The notes: a model not told the origin generated them from the letters alone. A DNA stretch of 13,749 nucleotides from Bacteroidales bacterium UBA4353 (GCA_002394025.1 DGSV01000066.1:1-13749), one strand, 5' to 3'; shown: positions 4,760 through 12,815, numbered from the stretch's first letter. Numbers and translations: made by a program.

Positions 4760-7222
4760 ATGAAAAGACTTGAGATATTTGCCTTGATGTTAGTGATGGC
4801 GGCATGCTGTTATGCTGCGCCGCGAAATGTGAGTCAGGCAGCAGAAATAGCCGCTGAATGTTTGTCACTCAGCGGCAAGCGTTCAGTTCGCGCCAAGGCA
4901 TTGCAAAGTAGCATGACCATGGATTCCACAGCCGGTTTCTATGTTTTTAATGCCGATGGTGGAGGCTTCGTGCTTGTCAGCGGTGATGACCGTGCAGTGC
5001 CTGTGTTGGCATATAGCGATGAGGGAAGTTTGGATATCAATAACGCTCCGGAAAACGTCAGGGCATGGCTTGACATATATGAACATCAAATGCAGCTCAT
5101 ATCTCACAGTGATTTAGAAGTCAGCGAACCTGTGACCGATAATGTCTATGACACCGCCGTTGAACCGCTGCTGGGTAACATACGCTGGGACCAAGGCAAT
5201 CCCTATAATATCCTATGCCCTATATATTCCGGCACAGAACATTGTGCCGTGGGCTGTGTGGCAACGGCTATGGCGCAAATCATGCTCTACTACCGATATC
5301 CCCAACAAGGCTATGGAAGTGTGTCATACACTGACGGCTTAAACCATAACGTAAATGCCAATTTTGGCAATACGACATACGATTGGGATAATATGCTCAC
5401 ATCGTATATCGGTGAGCATAACGGCAGACAGGACACTGCCGCCGCAGTGCTGTCATATCACTGTGGCGCAGCGGTGGAAATGGAGTATTACCAAAGTAGT
5501 GGCGCCACGGAATACTATGTCCCCTACGCCCTTTATTACTATTTCGGCTATGATGATGGTATGACGCTCCTTGACAGGGATGTCTATCAGGCAGCGGAAT
5601 GGAATAATATAGTAAAGACTGAGTTAGACGCCGGCAGACCGGTGTTTTACAGCGCCACAACGCTGTCAAAGGAAGGACACGCATTTGTTGTTGACGGCTA
5701 TAATAAACAAGGGCTCTTTCATCTGAACTGGGGATGGGGCGGAATGTCAAATGGCTATTTTTCACTCTCGGCTCTGAACCCGGGAGTACAGGGCATAGGA
5801 GGAAGCCCTTCGCTCGACGGCTTCAACTGTCATCAGGATATGGTGATAGGTATCATGCCATCAACGGGACACAGCGATTATGTCTATGGTGACTTAAGGC
5901 TTGACGCTTTGGAACCTAAACGAATAACGTACGACAAGGCATCAGGCGTGACAATCACAGCCCAGAATCTTGTTAACAGCGATGTTAGCGAAAGGGAAGT
6001 CACTTTGGCCCTTGGAGTCTATGACAGCCAAGGCAATCTGATGGGCATATACGGAGAACGGAGTTATACCATATATCCCATCTATCCGCAATATCCTCGT
6101 TTTGCCAATTTACACTTTGCAAATCTGGCGGAAGGTAATTACGAGATACGTTTGCTCTATAGCAACTATGAGGGCGATGAATGGCATACGGCAGCATATA
6201 TGTACGGCACACCATGCACCCTGCCAATGCAAATCACCGAGGAACAGGTATTATTCACTGAGATGGACAAGAGCCTGGATTTGGAACTGATTGACATCCG
6301 CGCCACAACACCGCTCTACGGCAAAAACCTGCGCACAACAATGAAGGGCGGCTTTGAATATACCGTAACAAACCATGGTGCGGAATACTATGACACGGTG
6401 AGGATAGCAATGCGCAAAGTAGGGGAGCAGGACTATACCCTGATAGGTAATAAAGTCATGCTCAACGTGCCTACTGATGAAGTGGTAACAGTAAGTACTA
6501 ACGAATTGGTATCAGTAGGTGTAGGTATGTATGAACTGGCTTTGGCAATATATCAAAGGGGAGTTGCGGAACCCGTGGAGTACCTCAACAATGGCACTGT
6601 GGTAGAGGTGTTGCAACCACCCTTCAGACAATCGTATCTGCTTGAAGTTACCGAGCCGATGAGTTTTGCCGATAACGACCATGTCTATCAGGATTATACG
6701 AACCTGTCTATCACTTTGAGTAATAGCGGTTCGGTATATTGTGGCACTGTAGAAGTGTATATATATAGTGCTGACGACACGAATCAGTATTATGTGCTTC
6801 AGGCCTTTGCGCCCAGATTTGTCTGCCTTTCCGGTAACGAAACGGTGACCTTGGTCTTTGATGATATCTTAGAACTTGACGCCGGTCAATATACCGCTTA
6901 TGCCTATTATACCAATACCCTTGGCTCGGCGATATCGCTTAACCCTACGCTTAACTCTACTGTTAACTTTACCATGGTTGATGGCAAGCATGGCACTGCG
7001 TTGCAGAGTACGCGACAGGACGACATGGTGATTAACATCGAGCCCGAAGGCAACACGATGTTCATAGCCACCGAAGGTAAGAAGCAGGCGAAGATTTATG
7101 ATACGCTGGGCAGACTCGCCGCAAGCGTGGAAACTAACGAAAATATTGATGTCAGCACCTTATCAAGAGGTATATATATCGTCAGAGTAGGGGATATGAC
7201 ACGTAAAATATTTATCAAATAA
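4760..7222 (+). CDS. Secreted C10 (streptopain/SpeB-like) cysteine protease with T9SS sorting domain
   Basis: Exported papain-fold protease of 820 residues. In order: Sec signal peptide (1 to about 20); streptopain-type propeptide (about 24-112, including FYVFNADGGGFVLVSGDDR); the C10 catalytic domain (about 135-365) with C166 in HCAVGCVATAMAQIM, H307 in EGHAFVVDGY and NWGWGG (323-328); a long beta-rich region (about 370-740) likely made of Ig-like modules; and a C-terminal domain of about 70 residues (KIYDTLGRL, IDVSTLSRGIYIVRV, RKIFIK) matching the type A sorting signal of the Bacteroidota type IX secretion system. It should be made as a zymogen and released or anchored at the cell surface. 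Relatives include streptopain, interpain A and periodontain. Two cysteines at 16-17 raise a weak lipoprotein alternative, but the lipobox is poor. The gene lies 27 nt after asd and 6 nt before the dCMP deaminase gene. The natural substrate is unknown. Confidence 0.92.
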   Translation: MKRLEIFALMLVMAACCYAAPRNVSQAAEIAAECLSLSGKRSVRAKALQSSMTMDSTAGFYVFNADGGGFVLVSGDDRAVPVLAYSDEGSLDINNAPENVRAWLDIYEHQMQLISHSDLEVSEPVTDNVYDTAVEPLLGNIRWDQGNPYNILCPIYSGTEHCAVGCVATAMAQIMLYYRYPQQGYGSVSYTDGLNHNVNANFGNTTYDWDNMLTSYIGEHNGRQDTAAAVLSYHCGAAVEMEYYQSSGATEYYVPYALYYYFGYDDGMTLLDRDVYQAAEWNNIVKTELDAGRPVFYSATTLSKEGHAFVVDGYNKQGLFHLNWGWGGMSNGYFSLSALNPGVQGIGGSPSLDGFNCHQDMVIGIMPSTGHSDYVYGDLRLDALEPKRITYDKASGVTITAQNLVNSDVSEREVTLALGVYDSQGNLMGIYGERSYTIYPIYPQYPRFANLHFANLAEGNYEIRLLYSNYEGDEWHTAAYMYGTPCTLPMQITEEQVLFTEMDKSLDLELIDIRATTPLYGKNLRTTMKGGFEYTVTNHGAEYYDTVRIAMRKVGEQDYTLIGNKVMLNVPTDEVVTVSTNELVSVGVGMYELALAIYQRGVAEPVEYLNNGTVVEVLQPPFRQSYLLEVTEPMSFADNDHVYQDYTNLSITLSNSGSVYCGTVEVYIYSADDTNQYYVLQAFAPRFVCLSGNETVTLVFDDILELDAGQYTAYAYYTNTLGSAISLNPTLNSTVNFTMVDGKHGTALQSTRQDDMVINIEPEGNTMFIATEGKKQAKIYDTLGRLAASVETNENIDVSTLSRGIYIVRVGDMTRKIFIK

Positions 7223-7228
7223 TAACTT

Positions 7229-7672
7229 ATGTCCGTTATGACAAAGCAAGAAACCTTTGATTTGCGCTATATGGATATGGCCCGCATCTGGGCGCAGAAC
7301 TCGTATTGCCGGCGGCGGCAGGTCGGCGCACTGCTCGTCAAGGACCGCATGATAATTTCTGACGGCTATAATGGTACGCCTTCAGGCTTTGAGAATAATT
7401 GCGAGGATGAGAATAATACCTCAAAACCCTACGTGCTACATGCCGAAGCCAATGCCATTACCAAAGTGGCACGCTCTAATAATAACTCCGACGGCGCCAC
7501 GCTCTACGTAACGGCATCACCGTGCATAGAATGCGCCAAACTGATTATTCAGGCTGGCATACGACGTGTAGTCTATGGCGAGAAATACCGCCTTATGGAT
7601 GGTATAGAACTGCTACAAAGAGCAGGAATAGAAGTGAAATTTTTAGGAACAGAAGATAGCAATAATGAATAA
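7229..7672 (+). CDS. dCMP deaminase (ComEB family)
   Basis: Zinc-dependent deaminase converting dCMP to dUMP, feeding thymidylate synthesis (cytosol). The 147-residue product shows the CDA signature HAEANAI (H71, catalytic E73) and PCIECAKLI (zinc ligands C99 and C102), plus the N-terminal SYCRRRQVGALLVKD and DGYNGTPSGF segments of the dCMP deaminase/ComEB group. C27 and C58 occupy places where relatives often carry further cysteines. It starts 6 nt after the C10 protease gene and overlaps the S41 protease gene by 8 bp. The pairing of this deaminase with an S41 protease is, from memory, recurrent in Bacteroidales. An alternative start at the second Met (codon 4) is possible. Confidence 0.92.
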   Translation: MSVMTKQETFDLRYMDMARIWAQNSYCRRRQVGALLVKDRMIISDGYNGTPSGFENNCEDENNTSKPYVLHAEANAITKVARSNNNSDGATLYVTASPCIECAKLIIQAGIRRVVYGEKYRLMDGIELLQRAGIEVKFLGTEDSNNE

Positions 7673-9308
7673 GTACAGAAACTTGCTTTTCGCCCTTTCC
7701 TTTGCCGTGGTATTTTTCTCGGCATTGGTGATAGGTGTGGTGATAGGCATGAAATATCATTATCAGGCAGCCCGCGTACCTGTTGTTAATGCTGTGCAGA
7801 ATGCCGTGACACCCGCTGGTGAAAAACTCAACACCTTTGTCGCGGCGTTGCGCACCATGTATGTTGATACGCTCAATGTCGATAGCCTTGTTGACGACGC
7901 CATCGTTGACATCCTTGCCAAACTCGACCCCCATTCATCATATATACCAGCCAGCGATCTGGAAGAGGTTAACTCGCAGATTAGCGGTAATTTCTATGGC
8001 GTAGGCATACAGTTCAGCATACAGCAGGATACGGTGAATGTGGTTGCCATAATTCCGGGCGGTCCGTCAGAAATGACGGGTATCAAGCCCGGAGACCGCA
8101 TAGTCAATGTTGATGACAGCCTTTTTGTAGGCAAAACGATAACTAACGAGCGTGTTCTGCATTCTCTGCGTGGCGAAAACGGTACCAAGGTGCGCCTTGA
8201 TATCAAGCGCAACGGCGTGGATACCCTGCTGCATTATACCATTACCCGCGGCAAGGTTGAAGTCAAGTCTGTCGATGCTTCGCTGATGGTATCGGAAGAT
8301 GTAGGCTATCTGCGTATCAATCAATTCGGAGCCACGACCTATAACGAGTTTGTCTCGGCCTTGGCGCGCTTGCGCGACCAAGGCGCCGGGAAGTTCATCG
8401 TGGACCTGCGCGATAATCCCGGTGGACTGCTTGATGCCGTAATAGCCATGCTCAACGAACTGCTCGGCAGGGGGCAGATGATAGTATATGCCGAGGGTAG
8501 CAACTATCTGCGTTCTGATGCCGTAGCCGATGGTATGGGCTCGTTCCAGAAATATCCTGTAGTGGTGCTCGTTAACGAGTTTTCGGCATCGGCATCAGAG
8601 ATATTCGCCGGTGCCGTGCAGGATAACGACAGAGGACTGATAATAGGTCGCAGAACTTTCGGCAAAGGACTTGTGCAACAGCAGATGGACTTTAACGATA
8701 AGTCGGCGATGCGCATCACTGTGGCGCGATACTATATGCCTTCAGGGCGATGCATACAAAAGCATTATAAACTCGGCCAACAAACGGACTACTACCTCGA
8801 TATCTATGACCGCTACAACCGCGGAGAACTGTATAACAAAGATTCTACGCTCAAAGCCGATACCACGAAGTACTATACCACGCACGGGCGTGTGGTATAT
8901 GGCGGCGGAGGTGTTATGCCTGACATCTTCGTGCCACGAGACACAAGTTACTATTCGGCATACTACAATAAAGTGTTCAATCTGGCATTACCTTACCAAT
9001 TCGCTTATCAGTATGTTGACGCGCACCGCGAGCAGTTGAAAAACTATCAGACATGGCAGCAGGCCGAGAGCGCCTTGAAGAGCGACAAAGTAGTGGAGAA
9101 ATTCGTTGCAAATGTGAAACAGAAACATGGCTTCGCGCCGACGGCAGCAGATAAGAAATGCATGGCGGAGTTGCAGCGGTGGCTCATATCATACATCATT
9201 CGTGATGCCCGCGGCGACAAGGACTTCTTCAGTATCATCACCCGTGATGATAAGACCGTAAAACTTGCCGTAGAGAAACTTTCGGACCTCGGAGTCGTGG
9301 TCAAATAA
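7665..9308 (+). CDS. C-terminal processing peptidase, S41 family
   Basis: Envelope serine protease of the CtpA/Prc type, 547 residues. A single N-terminal membrane anchor (about 8-28) should place the enzyme in the periplasm. Then come an N-terminal helical region with LDPHSSYIP, a PDZ domain (about 105-190, with GNFYGVGIQF and GIKPGDRIV), and the S41 core with the substrate loop DLRDNPGGLLD (248-258). The catalytic Ser-Lys-Gln set is S309 (in FSASASEIF), K334 (TFGKG) and Q338, with the 25-residue Ser-Lys spacing usual for the family. A tail of about 190 residues follows. It trims or degrades envelope proteins by their C termini. It overlaps the dCMP deaminase gene by 8 bp and ends the run, with a strong terminator 4 nt later. 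The particular substrates cannot be inferred. Confidence 0.94.
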   Translation: MNKYRNLLFALSFAVVFFSALVIGVVIGMKYHYQAARVPVVNAVQNAVTPAGEKLNTFVAALRTMYVDTLNVDSLVDDAIVDILAKLDPHSSYIPASDLEEVNSQISGNFYGVGIQFSIQQDTVNVVAIIPGGPSEMTGIKPGDRIVNVDDSLFVGKTITNERVLHSLRGENGTKVRLDIKRNGVDTLLHYTITRGKVEVKSVDASLMVSEDVGYLRINQFGATTYNEFVSALARLRDQGAGKFIVDLRDNPGGLLDAVIAMLNELLGRGQMIVYAEGSNYLRSDAVADGMGSFQKYPVVVLVNEFSASASEIFAGAVQDNDRGLIIGRRTFGKGLVQQQMDFNDKSAMRITVARYYMPSGRCIQKHYKLGQQTDYYLDIYDRYNRGELYNKDSTLKADTTKYYTTHGRVVYGGGGVMPDIFVPRDTSYYSAYYNKVFNLALPYQFAYQYVDAHREQLKNYQTWQQAESALKSDKVVEKFVANVKQKHGFAPTAADKKCMAELQRWLISYIIRDARGDKDFFSIITRDDKTVKLAVEKLSDLGVVVK

Positions 9309-9311
9309 AAT

Positions 9312-9350
9312 ATCAATCGCCTCACCATAACACGGTGAGGCGATTGATTT
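9312..9350. terminator. Bidirectional terminator between the S41 gene and the M15 gene
   Basis: A perfect 15-bp stem (9312-9326 with 9334-9348) with a 7-nt loop is followed by TTATA on the plus strand and, read on the minus strand, by ATATTTTATTT. It sits 4 nt after the S41 stop codon and about 85 nt after the stop of the minus-strand M15 gene, so it can end both converging transcripts. Confidence 0.85.
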
Positions 9351-9434
9351 ATACTAACTTTCTATCTTACAGGTTTCCTATTAAGTTAGTCGCTTCCAAA
9401 CTGATGATAGCCGCATCCATAGCGGTCTTGTGAC

Positions 9435-9836
9435 TTATAGCATAATGGCTTGATTGCGGTTGGCACCGTTGCTGTTATGCGAAATGTGCAGCCATCGGAA
9501 ATTTTGCTCGCCAATCAGCTGGTCGTAGGCTATGTTGCTATTAATGATGAGATTGAAGAGCCGTTCATTGTCTTTTGCGTTGCCTGTGGTGATGTCCGCC
9601 GCATTACCTTCTTTGTGTTGCGAGTCGGGTACGCCGCCCACGGCTTTGTTGAGGGCCTCGCAGCGGTAACCTGATGTGACAAGCAGCGGCTTGCCCCAGA
9701 GGGTACGGACAGGGTCGAGAACAGCCTCGACAAGGCAGCGTAGATTACGCCGCTGACGTTGATTGGGAATGTTGGCAATGCCAAGACGCGAGGCGGTAGC
9801 ACTGCGGGTGAGTTCTTGATATGTGAAGTGACGCAT
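9435..9836 (-). CDS. M15 family peptidase (D-Ala-D-Ala carboxypeptidase/endolysin-like)
   Basis: Zinc peptidase of 133 residues acting on peptidoglycan stem peptides. It begins MRHFTYQELTRSATA, the usual start of the Peptidase_M15_3 type found in phages and Bacteroidales chromosomes. The zinc-site residues are present: H74 and D81 in SQHKEGNAADI, spaced as in the family, and H117 in RWLHIS. VTSGYRCEALNKAVGG (53-68) is another conserved block. There is no signal peptide, so the enzyme would need lysis, a holin-like pore or another route to reach the wall. It lies 12 nt downstream of a gene for a small single-helix membrane protein and shares a terminator with the convergent S41 gene. It may be a leftover or domesticated phage lysis gene. 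The exact bond cut is not known. Confidence 0.88.
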   Translation of the reverse strand: MRHFTYQELTRSATASRLGIANIPNQRQRRNLRCLVEAVLDPVRTLWGKPLLVTSGYRCEALNKAVGGVPDSQHKEGNAADITTGNAKDNERLFNLIINSNIAYDQLIGEQNFRWLHISHNSNGANRNQAIML

Positions 9837-9848
9837 GACAGGATAGAT

Positions 9849-10049
9849 TTATTGTTTGAAGTTATTTACACATTGCTCTACGAGGTTTTTGATTACGGGA
9901 CACTGTTGCTTATGCTTGCAGTTGTTGGTTTGGTTGAGTGCCAAGCGAAGCCTCTTGACCTCACGCCGCAGCCGGGAGGTTTCGGCTTTGATAAAAGCCA
10001 AGGCTATGGCTACGGCGGCGTTGAGAGTTAAAGAAATGATTTCTAACAT
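9849..10049 (-). CDS. Small membrane protein upstream of the M15 peptidase, holin-like candidate
   Basis: No family is recognised with certainty. The 66-residue product has one hydrophobic N-terminal helix (about 4-20), then a strongly basic, probably helical stretch (KAETSRLRREVKRLRLAL, 21-38), then a cysteine-bearing tail (C44, H46, C50, C60). The likely topology is the helix in the inner membrane with the basic part in the cytoplasm. The stop codon is 12 nt before the M15 start on the same strand, suggesting one transcript. Small membrane protein plus peptidoglycan hydrolase is the layout of holin/endolysin pairs, and similar two-gene units occur in Bacteroidales chromosomes from memory. 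A holin role is inference. The start ATG has no Shine-Dalgarno, and a weak -7-like box (GACCTTTG, minus strand, 10094-10087) lies upstream. Confidence 0.6.
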   Translation of the reverse strand: MLEIISLTLNAAVAIALAFIKAETSRLRREVKRLRLALNQTNNCKHKQQCPVIKNLVEQCVNNFKQ

Positions 10050-10113
10050 AGCGATTAAAAATTAGGTGATTGTCATTTTGTGACTACAAAGGTCAAAAAA
10101 CGTAAGATAGTGG

Positions 10114-10140
10114 TGTTACATTATGATGCTATGTGTAACA
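10114..10140. promoter_or_regulatory. Inverted repeat in the divergent promoter region (possible operator)
   Basis: TGTTACA (10114-10120) and TGTAACA (10134-10140) are exact reverse complements 13 nt apart, in the 269-nt gap between the minus-strand small membrane protein gene and the V-ATPase A gene. The layout would suit a dimeric regulator, but no regulator gene is nearby and the arms are short. Apart from this and the flanking promoter boxes the gap holds nothing recognisable. Confidence 0.25.
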
Positions 10141-10243
10141 GACATTAACGTTTAATAGCGATAATGTGTGTTTATTGACATTCTTATACACTCTTTTACA
10201 AAAAAATAGTATTCAGACAACTGTTATGTTGTTTTTTTTTATT

Positions 10244-10251
10244 AATTTTGC
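10244..10251 (+). promoter_or_regulatory. -7 box of the V-ATPase A subunit gene
   Basis: TAATTTTG matches TAnnTTTG. It follows a run of eight T residues and lies 67 nt before the chosen ATG at 10319. No TTTG stands at the right -33 distance, so the call is moderate. Confidence 0.45.
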
Positions 10252-10318
10252 TATCGGAAAATAGTGCGGCAATGTTCGGCTATTGATTAATACCAGCAGA
10301 AAAATAATAATAAAAAAT

Positions 10319-12076
10319 ATGACACACGGAAAAGTAAAAGGTATCATCTCCAACCTGCTAACCATTGGCGTTGACGGTCCTGTGGCTCAAAACGAGATTT
10401 GTTATGTACATATTGGTGAGCTTAAGCTCATGGCTGAGGTCATCAAGGTAATCGGTGAAAATGTTTACGCTCAGGTTTTTGAGTCCACTCGCGGTTTACG
10501 TGTCGGTGATGATGTGGAATTTACGGGTCACATGCTTGAGGTTACTCTCGGTCCCGGACTGCTATCAAAGAATTTCGATGGTTTGGAGAATGACCTTGAC
10601 AAACTCACAGGTGTGTTCCTGCAGCGCGGTGAGTATAATTTCCCTCTTGACAAGGAAAAACTATGGGATTTCAAGCCCTTAGCCAAAGTTGGGGATAAGG
10701 TCCGCGCCGCCGACTGGCTCGGTGAAGTCGATGAGAACCATCAGCCGCATAAGATTATGGTACCTTTTATAATGGAAGGTGAATATACCGTTAAGTCTGT
10801 GGCTGCTGCAGGGCAGCATACCATTATGGATACCATAGCCGTTATCACAGATAGCGAAGGCAAAGACCATGAGATTAACATGATACAGAAATGGCCCGTG
10901 AAGCGTGCCATCACTCACTACAAAGAGAAACCGCGTCCTTTCCGCCTGCTGGAAACGGGAGTGCGTACCATAGATACCGCAAACCCCATCTGCGAGGGAG
11001 GTACGGGCTTTATTCCCGGACCTTTCGGAACCGGTAAGACGGTGTTGCAGCATGCAATATCGAAACAGGCAGAGGCTGATATAGTAATCATAGCAGCCTG
11101 CGGCGAACGCGCTAATGAGGTAGTGGAAATTTTTGTCGAGTTCCCGGAACTTGAAGACCCCCACACCGGTCGTAAACTCATGGAACGCACGATAATCATC
11201 GCCAATACCAGTAATATGCCTGTGGCGAGTCGTGAGGCCTCGGTATATACCGCAATGACGATTGCCGAATACTATCGTTCGATGGGTCTGCGCGTACTGA
11301 TGATGGCAGACTCTACATCACGTTGGGCTCAGGCGCTGCGTGAAATGTCGAACCGCCTTGAGGAACTCCCCGGACAGGATGCTTTCCCGATGGACCTGTC
11401 GGCAATCATTGGAGCATTCTACAGCCGTGCCGGATATGTCTATCTCAACAATGGTCATGAAGGGTCTATAACATTCATAGGCACTGTATCACCTGCCGGC
11501 GGTAACCTCAAAGAACCTGTTACTGAAGGTACTAAGAAAGCAGCTCGTTGCTTCTATGCCCTTGAGCAAAACCGTGCAGACCGCAAACGCTACCCTGCCG
11601 TTAACCCCATCGACTCTTACTCGAAATATATCGAATATCCTGAATTTGAGGAGTATATATCAAAACGTATATCGCCGGACTGGACCAAGCAAGTCAATGA
11701 AATGAAGACTCTGCTGCAACGCGGCAAGGAAGTGCAGGAACAGATTAACATCCTCGGTGATGACGGTGTTCCCGTTGACTATCATGAAACGTTCTGGAAA
11801 TCAGAGGTTATAGACTTTGTCATACTCCAGCAAGATGCTTTTGATAAGATAGATTCGGTATGTCCTATTGAGCGCCAGAAATATATGCTTGACCTCGTGA
11901 TGGATATTTGCCGGCACGATTATGACTTCGACAACTTCCTCGATGTGAGCGAGTATTTCCGTCGCGTGATTAACCTCTGCCGTCAGATGAACTACTCGGA
12001 ATTCCATAGTGAGCAGTTCGAGAAGCACGAAGCCGCTCTCAAGGAATTACTCAAAGAAAAACAAATAGAGAAATAG
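10319..12076 (+). CDS. ntpA: V-type ATP synthase/ATPase subunit A (catalytic)
   Basis: Catalytic A subunit of the V1 head of a V/A-type rotary ATPase, on the cytoplasmic side of the membrane, coupling ATP turnover to H+ or Na+ movement. The 585-residue protein has an N-terminal beta-barrel (about 1-75), the bulge region typical of A subunits and absent from F-ATPase beta (about 115-185), Walker A GPFGTGKT (234-241), the catalytic glutamate in GERANE (E263), SREASVYTAMTIAEYYR, the ADSTSRWAQALRE block, and a helical C-terminal domain. The frame is open back to a TTG at 10283, but the ATG at 10319 gives the expected MTHGKVKGI start after an A-rich leader. Bacteroidota clusters usually have subunit E and a DUF2764 gene just upstream and the B subunit just downstream (from memory). 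Neither arrangement is present here. Confidence 0.94.
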   Translation: MTHGKVKGIISNLLTIGVDGPVAQNEICYVHIGELKLMAEVIKVIGENVYAQVFESTRGLRVGDDVEFTGHMLEVTLGPGLLSKNFDGLENDLDKLTGVFLQRGEYNFPLDKEKLWDFKPLAKVGDKVRAADWLGEVDENHQPHKIMVPFIMEGEYTVKSVAAAGQHTIMDTIAVITDSEGKDHEINMIQKWPVKRAITHYKEKPRPFRLLETGVRTIDTANPICEGGTGFIPGPFGTGKTVLQHAISKQAEADIVIIAACGERANEVVEIFVEFPELEDPHTGRKLMERTIIIANTSNMPVASREASVYTAMTIAEYYRSMGLRVLMMADSTSRWAQALREMSNRLEELPGQDAFPMDLSAIIGAFYSRAGYVYLNNGHEGSITFIGTVSPAGGNLKEPVTEGTKKAARCFYALEQNRADRKRYPAVNPIDSYSKYIEYPEFEEYISKRISPDWTKQVNEMKTLLQRGKEVQEQINILGDDGVPVDYHETFWKSEVIDFVILQQDAFDKIDSVCPIERQKYMLDLVMDICRHDYDFDNFLDVSEYFRRVINLCRQMNYSEFHSEQFEKHEAALKELLKEKQIEK

Positions 12077-12119
12077 ACAGTTTCCCGTCAATCAGCGATG
12101 GTGTAATGCCAAAAAACTT

Positions 12120-12149
12120 GGAGCCATGGTGATACGTCTCCATGGCTCC
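12120..12149. terminator. 10-bp perfect hairpin after the V-ATPase A gene
   Basis: GGAGCCATGG (12120-12129) and CCATGGCTCC (12140-12149) form a perfect 10-bp stem with a 10-nt loop, 43 nt after the stop codon. On the plus strand it is followed by GAAAATATAAA with no T run. On the minus strand a six-T run follows three bases after the stem. It could end or protect the 3' end of the A-subunit transcript, but as an intrinsic terminator its better orientation is minus, where no gene is seen. Confidence 0.45.
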
Positions 12150-12223
12150 GAAAATATAAATGCAGGAAAGGGGTAATGTTGTTTAATAAGGAAAAAGAGT
12201 TAAGTTCAAAAATAATCATTACT

Positions 12224-12667
12224 ATGCTAAAAATTGGAGATAAGGTGCCGGAATTTTCCGTAGAGGACGAGAATGGCAATGTCGTGACGGAAAAGCAGTT
12301 GATAGGCAAGAAGACGGTGATTTATTTTTATCCCAAGGATTCTACTCCGGGCTGCACAGCAGAGGCTTGTGACTTGCGCGATAATTACCACGCTTTTCTG
12401 GCACAGGGCTATCAGATTTACGGAGTTAGCAAAGACTCTAAAATCTCTCACCAAAAATTCAAGACGAAATACGACCTGCCATTTCCGCTTCTGAGCGACC
12501 CCACGACAGTCATGCTACAGACTTTCGGAGCATGGGGCGAAAAGAAAATGTACGGCAAAACGACAATGGGAACCTTACGCAAAACTTTCGTATTCGATGA
12601 AAAGGGTGTTCTGCAAAAAATAATCGAAAAAGTGGATACGAAAAATCATTCAGCGCAACTTTTGTGA
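12224..12667 (+). CDS. bcp: Thioredoxin-dependent peroxiredoxin, Bcp/PrxQ type
   Basis: Reduces hydrogen peroxide and organic hydroperoxides in the cytosol using thioredoxin. The 147-residue thioredoxin-fold protein carries the peroxidatic cysteine C44 and the resolving cysteine C49 in STPGCTAEACDLRD, five residues apart as in the atypical two-cysteine Bcp group. YFYPKD (34-39), GVSKDS and LPFPLLSD also match, and WGEKKMYGKTTMG is a strong family marker. The frame extends back to an ATG at 12176, but the start at 12224 gives the standard MLKIGDKVPEF N terminus. It sits between the genes for V-ATPase subunits A and B, an unusual place. A one-mismatch -7 box (TAATGTTG, 12174-12181) may serve it. 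The C terminus KNHSAQLL is normal. Confidence 0.93.
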   Translation: MLKIGDKVPEFSVEDENGNVVTEKQLIGKKTVIYFYPKDSTPGCTAEACDLRDNYHAFLAQGYQIYGVSKDSKISHQKFKTKYDLPFPLLSDPTTVMLQTFGAWGEKKMYGKTTMGTLRKTFVFDEKGVLQKIIEKVDTKNHSAQLL

Positions 12668-12692
12668 TTACAAGACATTGAAGGATAATTGT

Positions 12693-12815
12693 ATGTCACA
12701 AAGCATGATGATGATGTTGTGGAGCAAGCGATGGGAGCAGAAACTGATAGATGCCGGCGAGGTGGATATGGAAATGCTTACGGATGTTGATGACGAAACC
12801 AAACAAGACGCATAG
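12693..12815 (+). CDS. Possible 40-residue ORF, unknown
   Basis: A short frame begins MSQSMMMMLWSKRWEQ and ends DDETKQDA. It has a GAAGGA Shine-Dalgarno 7 nt before its ATG and starts 25 nt after the peroxiredoxin stop codon, so it could be translated from the same message. The product is an amphipathic stretch with two tryptophans and an acidic tail. No signal peptide or domain is recognised. An opposing frame on the minus strand (12696-12893) is histidine-rich and starts in the next promoter, so it is less likely. The remainder of the gap to 12979 holds a near-repeat (GCATAGCGG/GCGTAGCGG, 12811-12838) and the B-subunit promoter. It may be noise, since short frames with a good ribosome site occur by chance. 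Confidence 0.35.
   Translation: MSQSMMMMLWSKRWEQKLIDAGEVDMEMLTDVDDETKQDA

Noticed and set aside
4760..4820. Lipoprotein signal on the C10 protease
   Set aside because: Cysteines at residues 16-17 follow MAA, a poor lipobox, and a normal signal peptidase site follows; the T9SS C-terminal domain fits a Sec signal peptide I.
9759..10031. 90-codon plus-strand frame antisense to the M15 unit
   Set aside because: It spans two better supported minus-strand genes, and the M15 zinc motifs fix the coding strand at least for that gene.
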